DNA of 64,000 bases from NCBI RefSeq assembly GCF_004138205.1, contig NZ_RXNQ01000034.1:186001-250000 (forward strand), read 5' to 3'. Position numbers and translations under genes: made by a program. Below, piece after piece: positions 52,154 through 61,169 of the stretch. Under the pieces are notes generated by a model. It made no database searches. It worked only from the letters and a program-made list of their open reading frames with translations, and was not told where the DNA came from. Position 1 is the first letter of the stretch; each line of letters begins with the position of its first letter. Source of the DNA: Pedobacter sp. SYP-B3415 (GTDB lineage: Bacteria > Bacteroidota > Bacteroidia > Sphingobacteriales > Sphingobacteriaceae).

Positions 52154-52300
52154 ATGAATGAACATGTGTTGTGTTTACATGGTCTGATTCTGGCTGTTTT
52201 AGCTGCCTTTCAGCCTTTGTATTCAGTGAGCGGGAGATTATCGGGAGGGACGGACCATCAAAACGGTCACAAGCGGGCTGCCTGCCTGCAGAACTATTAA
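52154..52300 (+). CDS. Small ORF with signal-peptide-like start, possibly a SusC remnant
   Basis: 48 codons from ATG to TAA. The product begins with a hydrophobic stretch (LCLHGLILAVLAAFQPLYS) followed by VSGRLSGGTD, which recalls the start of SusC-type proteins (signal peptide, then xVSGxVTD), but it ends soon after. The 15 bases ending ten before its ATG (52129-52143) match the leader of the second SusC gene (58037-58052) but for one extra base. It could be an eroded third SusC gene or a small exported peptide. No homologue is recognised by eye. Confidence 0.25.
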   Translation: MNEHVLCLHGLILAVLAAFQPLYSVSGRLSGGTDHQNGHKRAACLQNY

Positions 52301-52535
52301 TCCACCATATTTTTTTCAAACTGTATCCAGATAAAGGCAGTCTATGTTTACGTCTTCTAATCAAATTCTAATAATTTCGATATTGTAGTAAATATTGTGT
52401 TTCAAAGTATTGACAATTTCAAAATAGCTGCGATATATTAACTCGTTATAAGTGCTGTTAATATCTGATCAGATTTAAACTTGCCATCTGCATTCTCGCT
52501 CATCATTTTTTAATAATTATTAACCTTGGTTTTCT

Positions 52536-55500
52536 ATGAAAAAACTTTTACAAAGTTTGTTCGTGCTTTTGTTTCTGGGCTCAGCGGCGTTGGCACAAGA
52601 ACGGACAATCACTGGAACGGTAGTTTCCAGTGAAGACAATTTGCCGGTTCCTGGCGTTACTGTACGTCTGAAGGACTCAAAAACGGGAACTTCCACTGGG
52701 GCTTCCGGTACTTTTTCCCTGCGTGTCCCGGCTGGTTCGGTCACACTTGAATTTACTTCTATAGGCTTTATAACTCAAACAGTTACTACTGCTGACAATT
52801 CTGTTTCTGTTTCCCTCAAACTAGATGCCCAGACATTAAGTGATGTGGTTGTTACCACCGCGCTCGGTATCAAAAGGTCCGCAGCCTCGACAAGTTATTC
52901 AAACCAGACCGTTGATAACAAGACACTTACAGAAGGTAAAGTTGTGAACTTGGCCACAGGTCTGCAGTCTAAAGTGGCCGGCTTGCAAATCAACCTCGTT
53001 AACAATGGTGTAAATCCATCAACCAGGGTCATATTACGTGGTAACCGGTCAATCACTGGCAACAACCAGGCGTTGATTGTTGTTGACGGCGTTCCGGTGC
53101 CTAATAGTGTTCTTTCTTCGCTTAACCCGAATGATGTTGCCGAAGTAAACGTGCTTAAAGGCGCAAATGCGGCATCGCTGTATGGTTCTGAAGGTGTTAA
53201 CGGTGTATTGATTATTACAACCAAAAAGGGAAGTAAGGGCAGAACCTCAGTCAATTTCAGCAGCACAACATCTCTTGAGAGCGTGGCTTATATGCCAAAA
53301 ATGCAAGACCAGTTTGGTGCTGGATACGATCTTGATACGTATGTGCCGTATGAAAACACTTCGTGGGGACCGGCTTTCGACGGTTCGCTGAAAGTTGTTG
53401 GTCCTACCCTGGAAAACGGTGATGAATGGATATTACCATACTCGGCCATCCCGAATGAAAAAAGAAATTTCTGGGATACAGGTACAACGTTTCAGAATGA
53501 CCTCTCTTTTTCGGGTGGTGACGATAAATCATCCTTTTACTTCTCACTTCAGGATGTAAAAATCAAAGGAATTACCCCTAAAGATGAGAACCGCAGAACA
53601 AGTGTACGCTTCAATGCCGATCGTAAGTTTGGCAAACTTACCACTGCTATCAATATGAATTATACGGTCGCAAATCCTCAAATGACCTCGTCGAGTGTTT
53701 ATAACAATCTGTTAAACATCCCGCAAAATATTCCGATTACGCAGCTTCAGGATTGGAGGAACAACCAGTTCGCAGCCCCTAATGGCTACTTTTCCGGTTA
53801 TTTTGTGAACCCATATTGGGAAATTGACAACAATCGTCGGAATACACGGGATGAAACTGTGAACGGAAATGTTGAATTGAGGTATGATTTCGCACCGTGG
53901 TTGAACGCAACCTATCGCCTGGGTGCATTTAATAACAATAGTAATTATAAGCAGTATTACGCCAAGGTTTCCTACACAGACGCATACGACCGGCCGTCTG
54001 CAAATCCAGGAAGTGTTACCGATCGTTCTGATAATTATCGGAGACTCAATTCTGATCTGATTCTGCAGGGTAACAAAACGTTTGGGGACTTCAAACTTGA
54101 TCTGTTGGTGGGTAACAATGTTCGTTCAGAGTATACTAAATTCGTCTCGCAAACTGCGAATGCACTGGTTGTTCCTGAGCTCTATAACATATCTAACCGG
54201 GTAGGTGAAGCAACCGTCGCGTCAGATTTTATTGAAAAACGACAAGTTGCTTTGTTTGGCGAATTCAATGCGAATTACAAAGACTTCCTATACCTTACAT
54301 TAACGGGCAGACAAGAGTGGGTTTCTGTGCTCAGTAAACAGAATAGAAGCTATTTCTACCCTGCAGCCGGTTTATCATTTGTTTTTACCAAAGGTATCCC
54401 CGCTCTGCAAAACAATAATCTTCTTTCATTCGGTAAGATCTTTGTCTCAGCAAATGAAACAGCGAACGTAAACCTTTCTCCATATGCACTGCAGACACCG
54501 TTCAATGTAGGCGGCGGATTTCCTTATGGTAATCTTCCGGGTTACACTGTTGGTGACCGGTTTGCTAATCCGAATCTGCAACCTGAGTTTGTCAGGGCCA
54601 TTGAGGCGGGCTTGCAGCTGGGCTTTTTTAAAGACCGCTTGAATCTGGAAGCAGTTTATGGTATCTCTGAATCAGAAGGTCAGATCCTGCCTATCTCTAC
54701 CTCTTACGCAACAGGGTACAGTTCAGCATATGTGAACGCCGGTTTGGTAAGAAACAAGAGTTTGGAGTTAAGTCTAAGAGCAACGCCTGTTCGGTCTTCA
54801 GCTGTTGAATGGACTGTTGGTCTGAATTTTACTCATCTTGATAACGAGGTTGTCGACTTGTATCAGGGCCTGACGGAGATTCCTTTAGGTGGATATGCGA
54901 ACTCGGCATACATCTATGCTGTAAAAGGTCAGCCTTATCCGGTGCTAAAGACCACGGCCTATCAGCGTGATCCGGCCGGACGGATTATTGTTAATGGAAC
55001 AACCGGATATCCGGTCAGAGCGACTGGGCTGCTCGAGCAAGGGCAAACAAATGCTCCCACCAATCTTGGCTTTAATACCAGTGTAAGCTGGAAGGGCTTC
55101 ACGCTGGCAGGTCAGCTGGACTACAGAACCGGAAACGTGTTCTATAATATTCTTGGGAATACAAACGATTTTACGGGCTTGTCTTTCACGAGTGCGCAAT
55201 ATGGTCGTCAGCCATTCGTAGTTCCAAACTCGGTGATCGAAACTTCACCAGGCGTTTTTGAACCGAACACCAGCGTGAAAACGCGTGACGGGGGATTTGA
55301 TTACTGGTATGGGCAGTACAACAATATTCAGGAAAACTATGTTACTGATGCAAGTTTCCTGAAACTGCGTGAGCTTTCCCTAACGTATCAGCTTCCTGCC
55401 AAATGGCTTGCAGGGCAAAAGGTAGTAAAACGGGCCAGCCTTGGCGTAGTAGGCAGAAACCTGCTTACATGGTTGCCGAAGGAAAACATCTTTACCGACC

Positions 55501-55598
55501 CTGAATTTAACTTTACTGATGGAAACGCGGTTGGTATCTCCGACTATATCGCCCCGCCGACACGTATCTACGGCTTCAATTTAAATGTAACGTTCTAA
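52536..55598 (+). CDS. SusC/RagA family TonB-linked outer-membrane receptor 1
   Basis: 1020 residues: signal peptide (LLQSLFVLLFLGSAALA-Q), a CarboxypepD_reg-like domain (~22-100, RTITGTVVSSEDNLPVPGVTV), a TonB plug (VVVTTALGIKR ... VAGLQINLVNN ... ILRGNRSITGNNQALIVVDGVPV ... SLYGSEGVNGVLIITTKKG), and a large beta barrel closing in NLNVTF. SusC proteins form TonB-driven channels lidded by SusD lipoproteins and take up glycans, peptides or other oligomers. No enzyme genes lie alongside, so the substrate is unknown. The partner susD begins 14 bases later. Confidence 0.96.
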   Translation: MKKLLQSLFVLLFLGSAALAQERTITGTVVSSEDNLPVPGVTVRLKDSKTGTSTGASGTFSLRVPAGSVTLEFTSIGFITQTVTTADNSVSVSLKLDAQTLSDVVVTTALGIKRSAASTSYSNQTVDNKTLTEGKVVNLATGLQSKVAGLQINLVNNGVNPSTRVILRGNRSITGNNQALIVVDGVPVPNSVLSSLNPNDVAEVNVLKGANAASLYGSEGVNGVLIITTKKGSKGRTSVNFSSTTSLESVAYMPKMQDQFGAGYDLDTYVPYENTSWGPAFDGSLKVVGPTLENGDEWILPYSAIPNEKRNFWDTGTTFQNDLSFSGGDDKSSFYFSLQDVKIKGITPKDENRRTSVRFNADRKFGKLTTAINMNYTVANPQMTSSSVYNNLLNIPQNIPITQLQDWRNNQFAAPNGYFSGYFVNPYWEIDNNRRNTRDETVNGNVELRYDFAPWLNATYRLGAFNNNSNYKQYYAKVSYTDAYDRPSANPGSVTDRSDNYRRLNSDLILQGNKTFGDFKLDLLVGNNVRSEYTKFVSQTANALVVPELYNISNRVGEATVASDFIEKRQVALFGEFNANYKDFLYLTLTGRQEWVSVLSKQNRSYFYPAAGLSFVFTKGIPALQNNNLLSFGKIFVSANETANVNLSPYALQTPFNVGGGFPYGNLPGYTVGDRFANPNLQPEFVRAIEAGLQLGFFKDRLNLEAVYGISESEGQILPISTSYATGYSSAYVNAGLVRNKSLELSLRATPVRSSAVEWTVGLNFTHLDNEVVDLYQGLTEIPLGGYANSAYIYAVKGQPYPVLKTTAYQRDPAGRIIVNGTTGYPVRATGLLEQGQTNAPTNLGFNTSVSWKGFTLAGQLDYRTGNVFYNILGNTNDFTGLSFTSAQYGRQPFVVPNSVIETSPGVFEPNTSVKTRDGGFDYWYGQYNNIQENYVTDASFLKLRELSLTYQLPAKWLAGQKVVKRASLGVVGRNLLTWLPKENIFTDPEFNFTDGNAVGISDYIAPPTRIYGFNLNVTF

Positions 55599-55612
55599 TA
55601 AACAAGAAAAGA

Positions 55613-57118
55613 ATGAAAAAATTATCCAGATATATGGTAGGGGCACTCATTGGTGCCGTTACACTTACAGGTTGCGAAAAAAACTTCCTGGATGTAAATA
55701 ACAATCCGAACCAAACGATCTCAGCCACACCGCAGCTTGTGCTCTCGGGCGCGCTGAACAGGACGACCAGCAATCTGACTTTGAATTTCAATCAACTTGG
55801 AAATCTTTGGGCAGGCTATTGGGCGCCACCAACAGATTTTCTTTACTATGTGAATGAGAAACAATATAATGTTACTTCGTCATTCAATGTAGGAAGTTGG
55901 GAAACCACATACGATATTTTGAATGATTACCAGGAACTCGAGCGGGTCTCTGCAGAAGCGAACCTGCCGGTTTACGTCGGTATAGCTAAGATAATGAAAG
56001 CCCATGGTTTTCAGCATCTGGTAGACGCATATAATAATGTTCCGTTTTCAGAAGCGTTACAGGCTACGGCGGTGATTCGTCCGAAGTACGAGGCCGGACA
56101 AACTGTTTATGAAGGTAGTCTCGCACTGATTGACGCGGGCATGGAAGCGATTAAATCAGCGGGGGCGTCAGGTGTCAAACCAGGTTCAGATGATATATTT
56201 TTCGGCGGAAACACGACAAAATGGTTGAAATTCGCAAATACACTGAAACTGCGTATGCTGATCAGGCAATCCGAGATTCCCGGCAGGCAAGCGTATATTA
56301 CCGCAGAGATGGCGAAGATCGCTGCAGAAGGTTCCGGATTTATAGGTGCAGGTGAGTCTGTTCTCTCAAACCCCGGTTATATAAATTCCTCGGGTAAGCT
56401 AAATCCGTTTTGGGAACGCTATTATGCAAATGCAGCAGGCTCGCTTACTGACTATTACCGGGCAACCAGACCAACCGTCTTTGTAATTAATAAGTATCAA
56501 ACCAATGCAGACCCGCGCCTGACACGTATGTACAGTCCAGTGGCCGGAGCCTATAAAGGTGTTGAGCTTGGCAGGAATAGCGGCGATGCGGATGCTATTA
56601 ACTACAAAGCCAACGTGACCTCTCCACTGCTCCCGGGAGGAGGCGTACTTAAGTCCGGGACTCAGCCAACTGTTATCCTGTCATCATCTGAAAGCCTGTT
56701 TCTTCAGGCGGAAGCTGTTCAGCGCGGATGGCTTACTGGCGATGCGCAAGCCCTTTATAACTCGGGTGTTGCTGAATCCTTTGTGTTTTTAGGTGTACCG
56801 AACGCGAGTGCAGCGGCCGCGACATATGTGGCGCAGCCGAACCAGAACGTAAACTTTGCAGTTTCAGCTAATAAGATCGAGGCGATCGTGTTTCAGAAAT
56901 GGCTCTCGTTGAACAGCATCAGCGGGTGGGAGGCTTGGAATGATTTCCGCCGTACAGGGTATCCTGCAGATAACCCTTTGTCTGTCGACGCAATTACGCC
57001 TCAACACCCTGTCAGATTGTTTTACCCCAATTCAGAGTTAGGTACAAACGGCGAAGAGGTTGCTAAACAAGGAGCCTTGAATCCTTTTGAGTCACGCGTA
57101 TTTTGGGATGTGAACTAA
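55613..57118 (+). CDS. SusD/RagB family lipoprotein 1 (SusD-like_2)
   Basis: 501 residues. Lipobox VTLTGCEKN gives a lipidated Cys at about 21. LDVNNNPNQT at the N-terminus and the TPR-like helical body (NTLKLRMLIRQSEIP, SESLFLQAEAVQRGWL) match the SusD-like_2 branch; the C-terminal motif EAWNDFRRTGYP is common to the branch. It forms the lid over the SusC channel and binds the substrate outside the cell. Paired with the upstream SusC; a terminator follows it. Confidence 0.95.
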   Translation: MKKLSRYMVGALIGAVTLTGCEKNFLDVNNNPNQTISATPQLVLSGALNRTTSNLTLNFNQLGNLWAGYWAPPTDFLYYVNEKQYNVTSSFNVGSWETTYDILNDYQELERVSAEANLPVYVGIAKIMKAHGFQHLVDAYNNVPFSEALQATAVIRPKYEAGQTVYEGSLALIDAGMEAIKSAGASGVKPGSDDIFFGGNTTKWLKFANTLKLRMLIRQSEIPGRQAYITAEMAKIAAEGSGFIGAGESVLSNPGYINSSGKLNPFWERYYANAAGSLTDYYRATRPTVFVINKYQTNADPRLTRMYSPVAGAYKGVELGRNSGDADAINYKANVTSPLLPGGGVLKSGTQPTVILSSSESLFLQAEAVQRGWLTGDAQALYNSGVAESFVFLGVPNASAAAATYVAQPNQNVNFAVSANKIEAIVFQKWLSLNSISGWEAWNDFRRTGYPADNPLSVDAITPQHPVRLFYPNSELGTNGEEVAKQGALNPFESRVFWDVN

Positions 57119-57179
57119 CGTTAATTTAACAGATTGGATAGCGAAGCGCGGTACGACAGCACTGGCTCCGCATTTCTTG

Positions 57180-57214
57180 AAGCTCTGTGGCGATCGCTAC
57201 AGAGCTTTTCTTTT
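57180..57214 (+). terminator. Intrinsic terminator after the first SusC/SusD pair
   Basis: The stem AAGCTCTGT / ACAGAGCTT, extended inside by GCGATCGC, spans 57180-57207 and is followed by a T-rich tail (TTTCTTTT). It lies 61 bases past the SusD stop. Confidence 0.75.
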
Positions 57215-57927
57215 AAAGGCTATCTGGCTTGTATGCTTTTTTGAAAAAAAGGCAGTTATATATTAGCCTGACGGGCGGGGACAATGGCGCTGCGGTGCCG
57301 GCTCCGCTGATCCGCCATAGAGTGAAAACTCGAACCCATCACTTCTGCATTTTCATAAAAAGATCTTGTGCATTTTTTAGCAAGCGCTCCCTGTCCACCG
57401 AAGAACATTCATCCGGGTGTCCATTCTTATAATTTAAAAAAAGGTGATTTTCGCTTATATTTTATGTATGCGATTCGTGAAAAACAGCAACTATATTAAA
57501 AAATATTAAGCAAACTTGCTTGTATTTCGATTGTCTTTTAAGTTTAATGCGGAAATATGTGTACAAATCCGTCATTCGCTCATTATTAAAAGCCAGATAT
57601 GTAATGTTATTAATATTTTTAGTGCCTTGATTGATGTTTTTTGGAAAATTCTGTCTGAAATACAATGTAAAAGGTCTATTATTTTGCGATATGATCGATT
57701 ATTTAAGGTATGGCTAAGCATTTACATGAAACCTTTCCATACTAAGCTTATTTCATAGGTGTTGTTGAACGATTTGAACGACTAAAACATTAGTTGTCTG
57801 GAATTCGACAATGTTTTTTACTAGTGAGGGTAATTTTAGTGTTTCTAATAGGGTAAACGAGCTGTCTTATTTTTCTAATGTATTTCTAATTTGTATCTAT
57901 TGTCAAGGTTTTTTCGTGTTGGTGTTT

Positions 57928-57952
57928 ATCAATGTTAACCTTTAGCATTGAT
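57928..57952. repeat. Inverted repeat ATCAATG-N11-CATTGAT
   Basis: A perfect pair of 7-bp arms with an 11-base spacer, 112 bases before the second SusC gene. The spacing is that of a two-fold symmetric regulator site, but in AT-rich DNA a chance origin is possible. Confidence 0.35.
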
Positions 57953-58064
57953 TTTAGTTTGTTATGTTAAATTATGATAAAAATTATTTAACTATTGTTA
58001 TTGGTTATTTCATATCATATTTTAGGCCAATCATTAATCATTAACTAACCTAAATTTCTAATTC

Positions 58065-61000
58065 ATGAAAAAACTTCTACAAAGTTTGTTCATCTTGCTG
58101 TGTATTGCCGTTTCGGCTGTAGCACAGGAAAGAACCGTCAGCGGTACTGTTACCGCGCAGGAAGACGGCCTGCCGATTCCCGGCGTGACGGTGCGTGTAA
58201 AGGAAGCCCAGGGAGTTGGAACACAAACCAACGCCAATGGTAAATTTACGTTACGTGTTCCGGCAGAAGCCCGTACGATTGTTGTATCGTATCTGGGTTA
58301 CGTATCACAGGAAGTTGCAGTCAGAGCTGGCAACATCAATGTTGTCCTTGTACCGGACAGCCGCTCTCTAAGTGAAGTTGTTGTTACGGCGGGTGGTCTT
58401 CAGGCCACGAAGGCCCAGTTGGGTACAGCAACTACTACCGTACGTGCAGAGCAATTGACGCAAGCCAAACAAACAAACGTTGCTTCAGCCCTTTCGGGCA
58501 AAGTTGCCGGGTTGCAGCTCAATGCTGTCAGTACCGGTGTCAACCCAAACTATCGCCTGGTTCTTCGCGGTAACCGTTCCCTTCTTGGAAACAATGAGGC
58601 CTTGGTTGTAGTTGATAACATCATTTCTCCGCGGTCAATCCTTGGTAACCTTAATCCGGATGACATTGAAGATATTCAGGTACTGAATGGCGGCGGTGCA
58701 GCAGCACTTTACGGTTCGGAAGCATCAAACGGCGCGTTGATCATTACAACCAAAAAAGGCAAAAATGGAGTAACGTCTTATAAGATTGGTCAGACAACCA
58801 ATGCAGAGTGGATCAGCTTTTATCCAGGTCTCCAAACCAGCTTCGGTTCAGGTGCCGATTCAGATCTCCAAATCTACACACCTCATGAAAACCAACAGTA
58901 CGGACCTGCTTTCGACGGCACTTTGAGACCGATTGGAGACAGGCTTGAAGACGGCAGCATGCAATCTGTAGTATACTCACCGAATAATTCAAAAAAAGAA
59001 TTTTGGGATACAGGTCTGACAAATACGACCGACTTTTCGATGACAACTGGTGATGAAAAATCAAAATACTATGTTTCCGGCCAGTATGTCGACGTTAGCG
59101 GTACAACGCCGAAGGACCGCTGGAACCGCTTCTCGACCCGTATTAACGGAAACAGAGACTTCGGAAAGGGGGTTAGTCTTGATTTTACAGCAAACTACAT
59201 TCAAAACCGTTTCGATGTAACAACAGCAACTTCAAGCATGTATGATCAGATTCTCCAAACGCCGGCGCAGATTCCATTGACAGCATATGAGGACTGGAGA
59301 AACGACAAGTTTGCCAATCCGAACGGCTATTACAATGCCTACTATGCAAACCCTTATTTTACATTAGAAAATAGCCGTCAAAAAGTTCGTAATGACTATT
59401 TGGCTGGTAATGTTGATCTGAACTACAAACCGTTGGATTGGTTAAGTTTCGTTTATCGCGTGAATATAACTACGCAAAACTCTTCAAACAAAAACTGGAC
59501 AGATAGGTTCGTGCTTTCAGCCTATACGAAAAGTCTTGGTCTGTCGGCATTGAAAAACAACGATATACCGGGTAATGTGTCAGACGGACAATCATTCACA
59601 TCGCAATTGCTGACTGAGTTTCAGGCAAAGGTGAATAAAAATCTGACTGATGATGTGCGTCTTAACTTTACCTTAGGCGGCAGTATCAGAAACAATACCG
59701 CTAAAAACATTGGCGTAGCGGCTACTGGTCTGACATTTCAGGGTCTGTTCAACATTGATCACCGTACCGCCGCAAACATTACAGGCTCTGAGAGTAACAC
59801 AACAGCCCGTCAGCAAGGTCTATACGGCGATTTACGTTTAAGCTACAGAAACTTTCTGTACCTGCATGCAACCGCGCGTAATGACTGGTGGTCAACCCTG
59901 CCGATGGCTAACCGCTCTATCTTCTATCCTGCAGTAGATGCATCATTCGTATTAACGAACGCAATCCCTGCGCTGAAAGACAGTAAAACCCTAAACTCCT
60001 TAAAAGTTCGCGCAGGCTACAATGAGGTTGGTAACGTTAACTTGTCACCGTATGCCTTGTACACGACATTTAACCAGGCAGCAGGTTATCCTTATAATAA
60101 CATTCCAGGCTATGCTATTAGCTCAAGGGTTGTTAATCCCAATCTGAAAGCTGAACGCACCCGTGGTGTTGAAGGTGGTTTTGATGCCGAACTTTTCGAT
60201 AGCCGGATTTCATTAAGCGTTACCGCTTATCATACGAGCACAACAGATCAGATTGTTCCTGTGTCAATTAGTTCTGCGTCAGGCTTTTCAAGTTACCTGA
60301 CCAATACCGGGGAAGTGACCAACTTTGGTTTGGAGAACACATTGAATGTTACTGCCTATCGCACTAACGACTGGCAGATCGATGTTGGCGGTAACTATGC
60401 ATACTATGACAACAAGGTAGCATCTATCAGCGATGCAGTTACAAGGCTGAACCTGTCTACAGGCGGCAACGTGCAAACTGTTGCTGAGAGCGGTCAGGCA
60501 TACCCAATGTTAAGAGGCATCGATTACAACCGTGATCCTCAGGGACGTGTTATTGTTGATCCGAGAACCGGTTATCCCTCTGCAACAGAAACGGGCGTAA
60601 TTCTGGGCAACTCAAGTCCCAAACACATTCTCGGCGTTAATTTTACCGTTAGATATAAATCTTTAAGACTAGCAGCTGTTGGTGAGTACCGCGGTGGGTA
60701 TATCGCTTATGCTGACGCAGGAAGCTTTGACTTCTCAGGTTCTGGCCTCCGTACCGTGGCTTACAATCGTGAACGCTTTGTATTCCCGAATTCATCTTAT
60801 CTCGATCCTGCTACCGGTCAATACGTTGCAAACAACAATATTACTGTACGTGATGGCGGTGCAGGCTTCTGGCCATCGGGTGCGTACAATACAGGTATAG
60901 CAAGCAACTACACGTTCAACGGGGCGTACTGGAAAATCCGCGAGGTAAGTTTGTCTTACGACATCCCTAAGCGCTGGCTGGGCAATAACAAGGTTGTAAA

Positions 61001-61169
61001 GGGCGTTGTTGTTGCTGCTCAAGGGCGTAACCTGTTCCTGTTTACACCAAAGGAAAACATCTTTACAGATCCTGACTATATGCTCGGTAACAATGCTATC
61101 GGTATCAGTACGTTGAGCTATACGCCACCAACTCGTTTCGTAGGCGGATCTGTTACTGTAACATTCTAA
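58065..61169 (+). CDS. SusC/RagA family TonB-linked outer-membrane receptor 2
   Basis: 1034 residues with the same layout as the first: signal peptide (LLQSLFILLCIAVSAVA-Q), CarboxypepD_reg-like domain (RTVSGTVTAQEDGLPIPGVTV), plug (VVVTAGGLQATKAQ ... VAGLQLNAVST ... VLRGNRSLLGNNEALVVVDN ... ALYGSEASNGALIITTKKG) and barrel ending in GSVTVTF. It is a paralogue of the upstream SusC, but diverged over the barrel; the usual VVDGVP of the plug is VVDNII here. The first 27 coding bases are nearly identical to those of the first SusC gene. Its SusD overlaps its stop by one base. Confidence 0.96.
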   Translation: MKKLLQSLFILLCIAVSAVAQERTVSGTVTAQEDGLPIPGVTVRVKEAQGVGTQTNANGKFTLRVPAEARTIVVSYLGYVSQEVAVRAGNINVVLVPDSRSLSEVVVTAGGLQATKAQLGTATTTVRAEQLTQAKQTNVASALSGKVAGLQLNAVSTGVNPNYRLVLRGNRSLLGNNEALVVVDNIISPRSILGNLNPDDIEDIQVLNGGGAAALYGSEASNGALIITTKKGKNGVTSYKIGQTTNAEWISFYPGLQTSFGSGADSDLQIYTPHENQQYGPAFDGTLRPIGDRLEDGSMQSVVYSPNNSKKEFWDTGLTNTTDFSMTTGDEKSKYYVSGQYVDVSGTTPKDRWNRFSTRINGNRDFGKGVSLDFTANYIQNRFDVTTATSSMYDQILQTPAQIPLTAYEDWRNDKFANPNGYYNAYYANPYFTLENSRQKVRNDYLAGNVDLNYKPLDWLSFVYRVNITTQNSSNKNWTDRFVLSAYTKSLGLSALKNNDIPGNVSDGQSFTSQLLTEFQAKVNKNLTDDVRLNFTLGGSIRNNTAKNIGVAATGLTFQGLFNIDHRTAANITGSESNTTARQQGLYGDLRLSYRNFLYLHATARNDWWSTLPMANRSIFYPAVDASFVLTNAIPALKDSKTLNSLKVRAGYNEVGNVNLSPYALYTTFNQAAGYPYNNIPGYAISSRVVNPNLKAERTRGVEGGFDAELFDSRISLSVTAYHTSTTDQIVPVSISSASGFSSYLTNTGEVTNFGLENTLNVTAYRTNDWQIDVGGNYAYYDNKVASISDAVTRLNLSTGGNVQTVAESGQAYPMLRGIDYNRDPQGRVIVDPRTGYPSATETGVILGNSSPKHILGVNFTVRYKSLRLAAVGEYRGGYIAYADAGSFDFSGSGLRTVAYNRERFVFPNSSYLDPATGQYVANNNITVRDGGAGFWPSGAYNTGIASNYTFNGAYWKIREVSLSYDIPKRWLGNNKVVKGVVVAAQGRNLFLFTPKENIFTDPDYMLGNNAIGISTLSYTPPTRFVGGSVTVTF

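Larger units (their letters stand above)
51910..52535. other. 626-bp non-coding gap before the first SusC gene
   Basis: AT-rich, especially from 52310 onward. It holds a short inverted repeat (52094-52112) and a small ORF at 52154-52300 with a SusC-like leader. Near-consensus -7 boxes TAACCTTG (52521-52528) and TAAACTTG (near 52476) each differ by one base; neither is a secure promoter. No tRNA or terminator was seen. Confidence 0.6.
57119..58064. other. 946-bp non-coding gap before the second SusC gene
   Basis: The first part (to ~57430) has ordinary composition and holds the terminator at 57180. The rest is strikingly AT-rich with no ORF that looks like a gene on either strand. An inverted repeat lies at 57928-57952. 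Bases 58037-58052 are a leader motif also found before the small ORF at 52154. No exact TAnnTTTG box near the SusC start, no tRNA and no terminator near the 3' end were found. Its length would allow a distal promoter, small RNA or long leader. Confidence 0.6.

Noticed and set aside
57229..57432. A 67-codon frame and a GGTTCGA-like sequence (minus strand, ~57325-57340) suggesting a tRNA or a gene
   Set aside because: The flanking bases cannot form a T-arm or acceptor stem, and the frame resembles no protein family.
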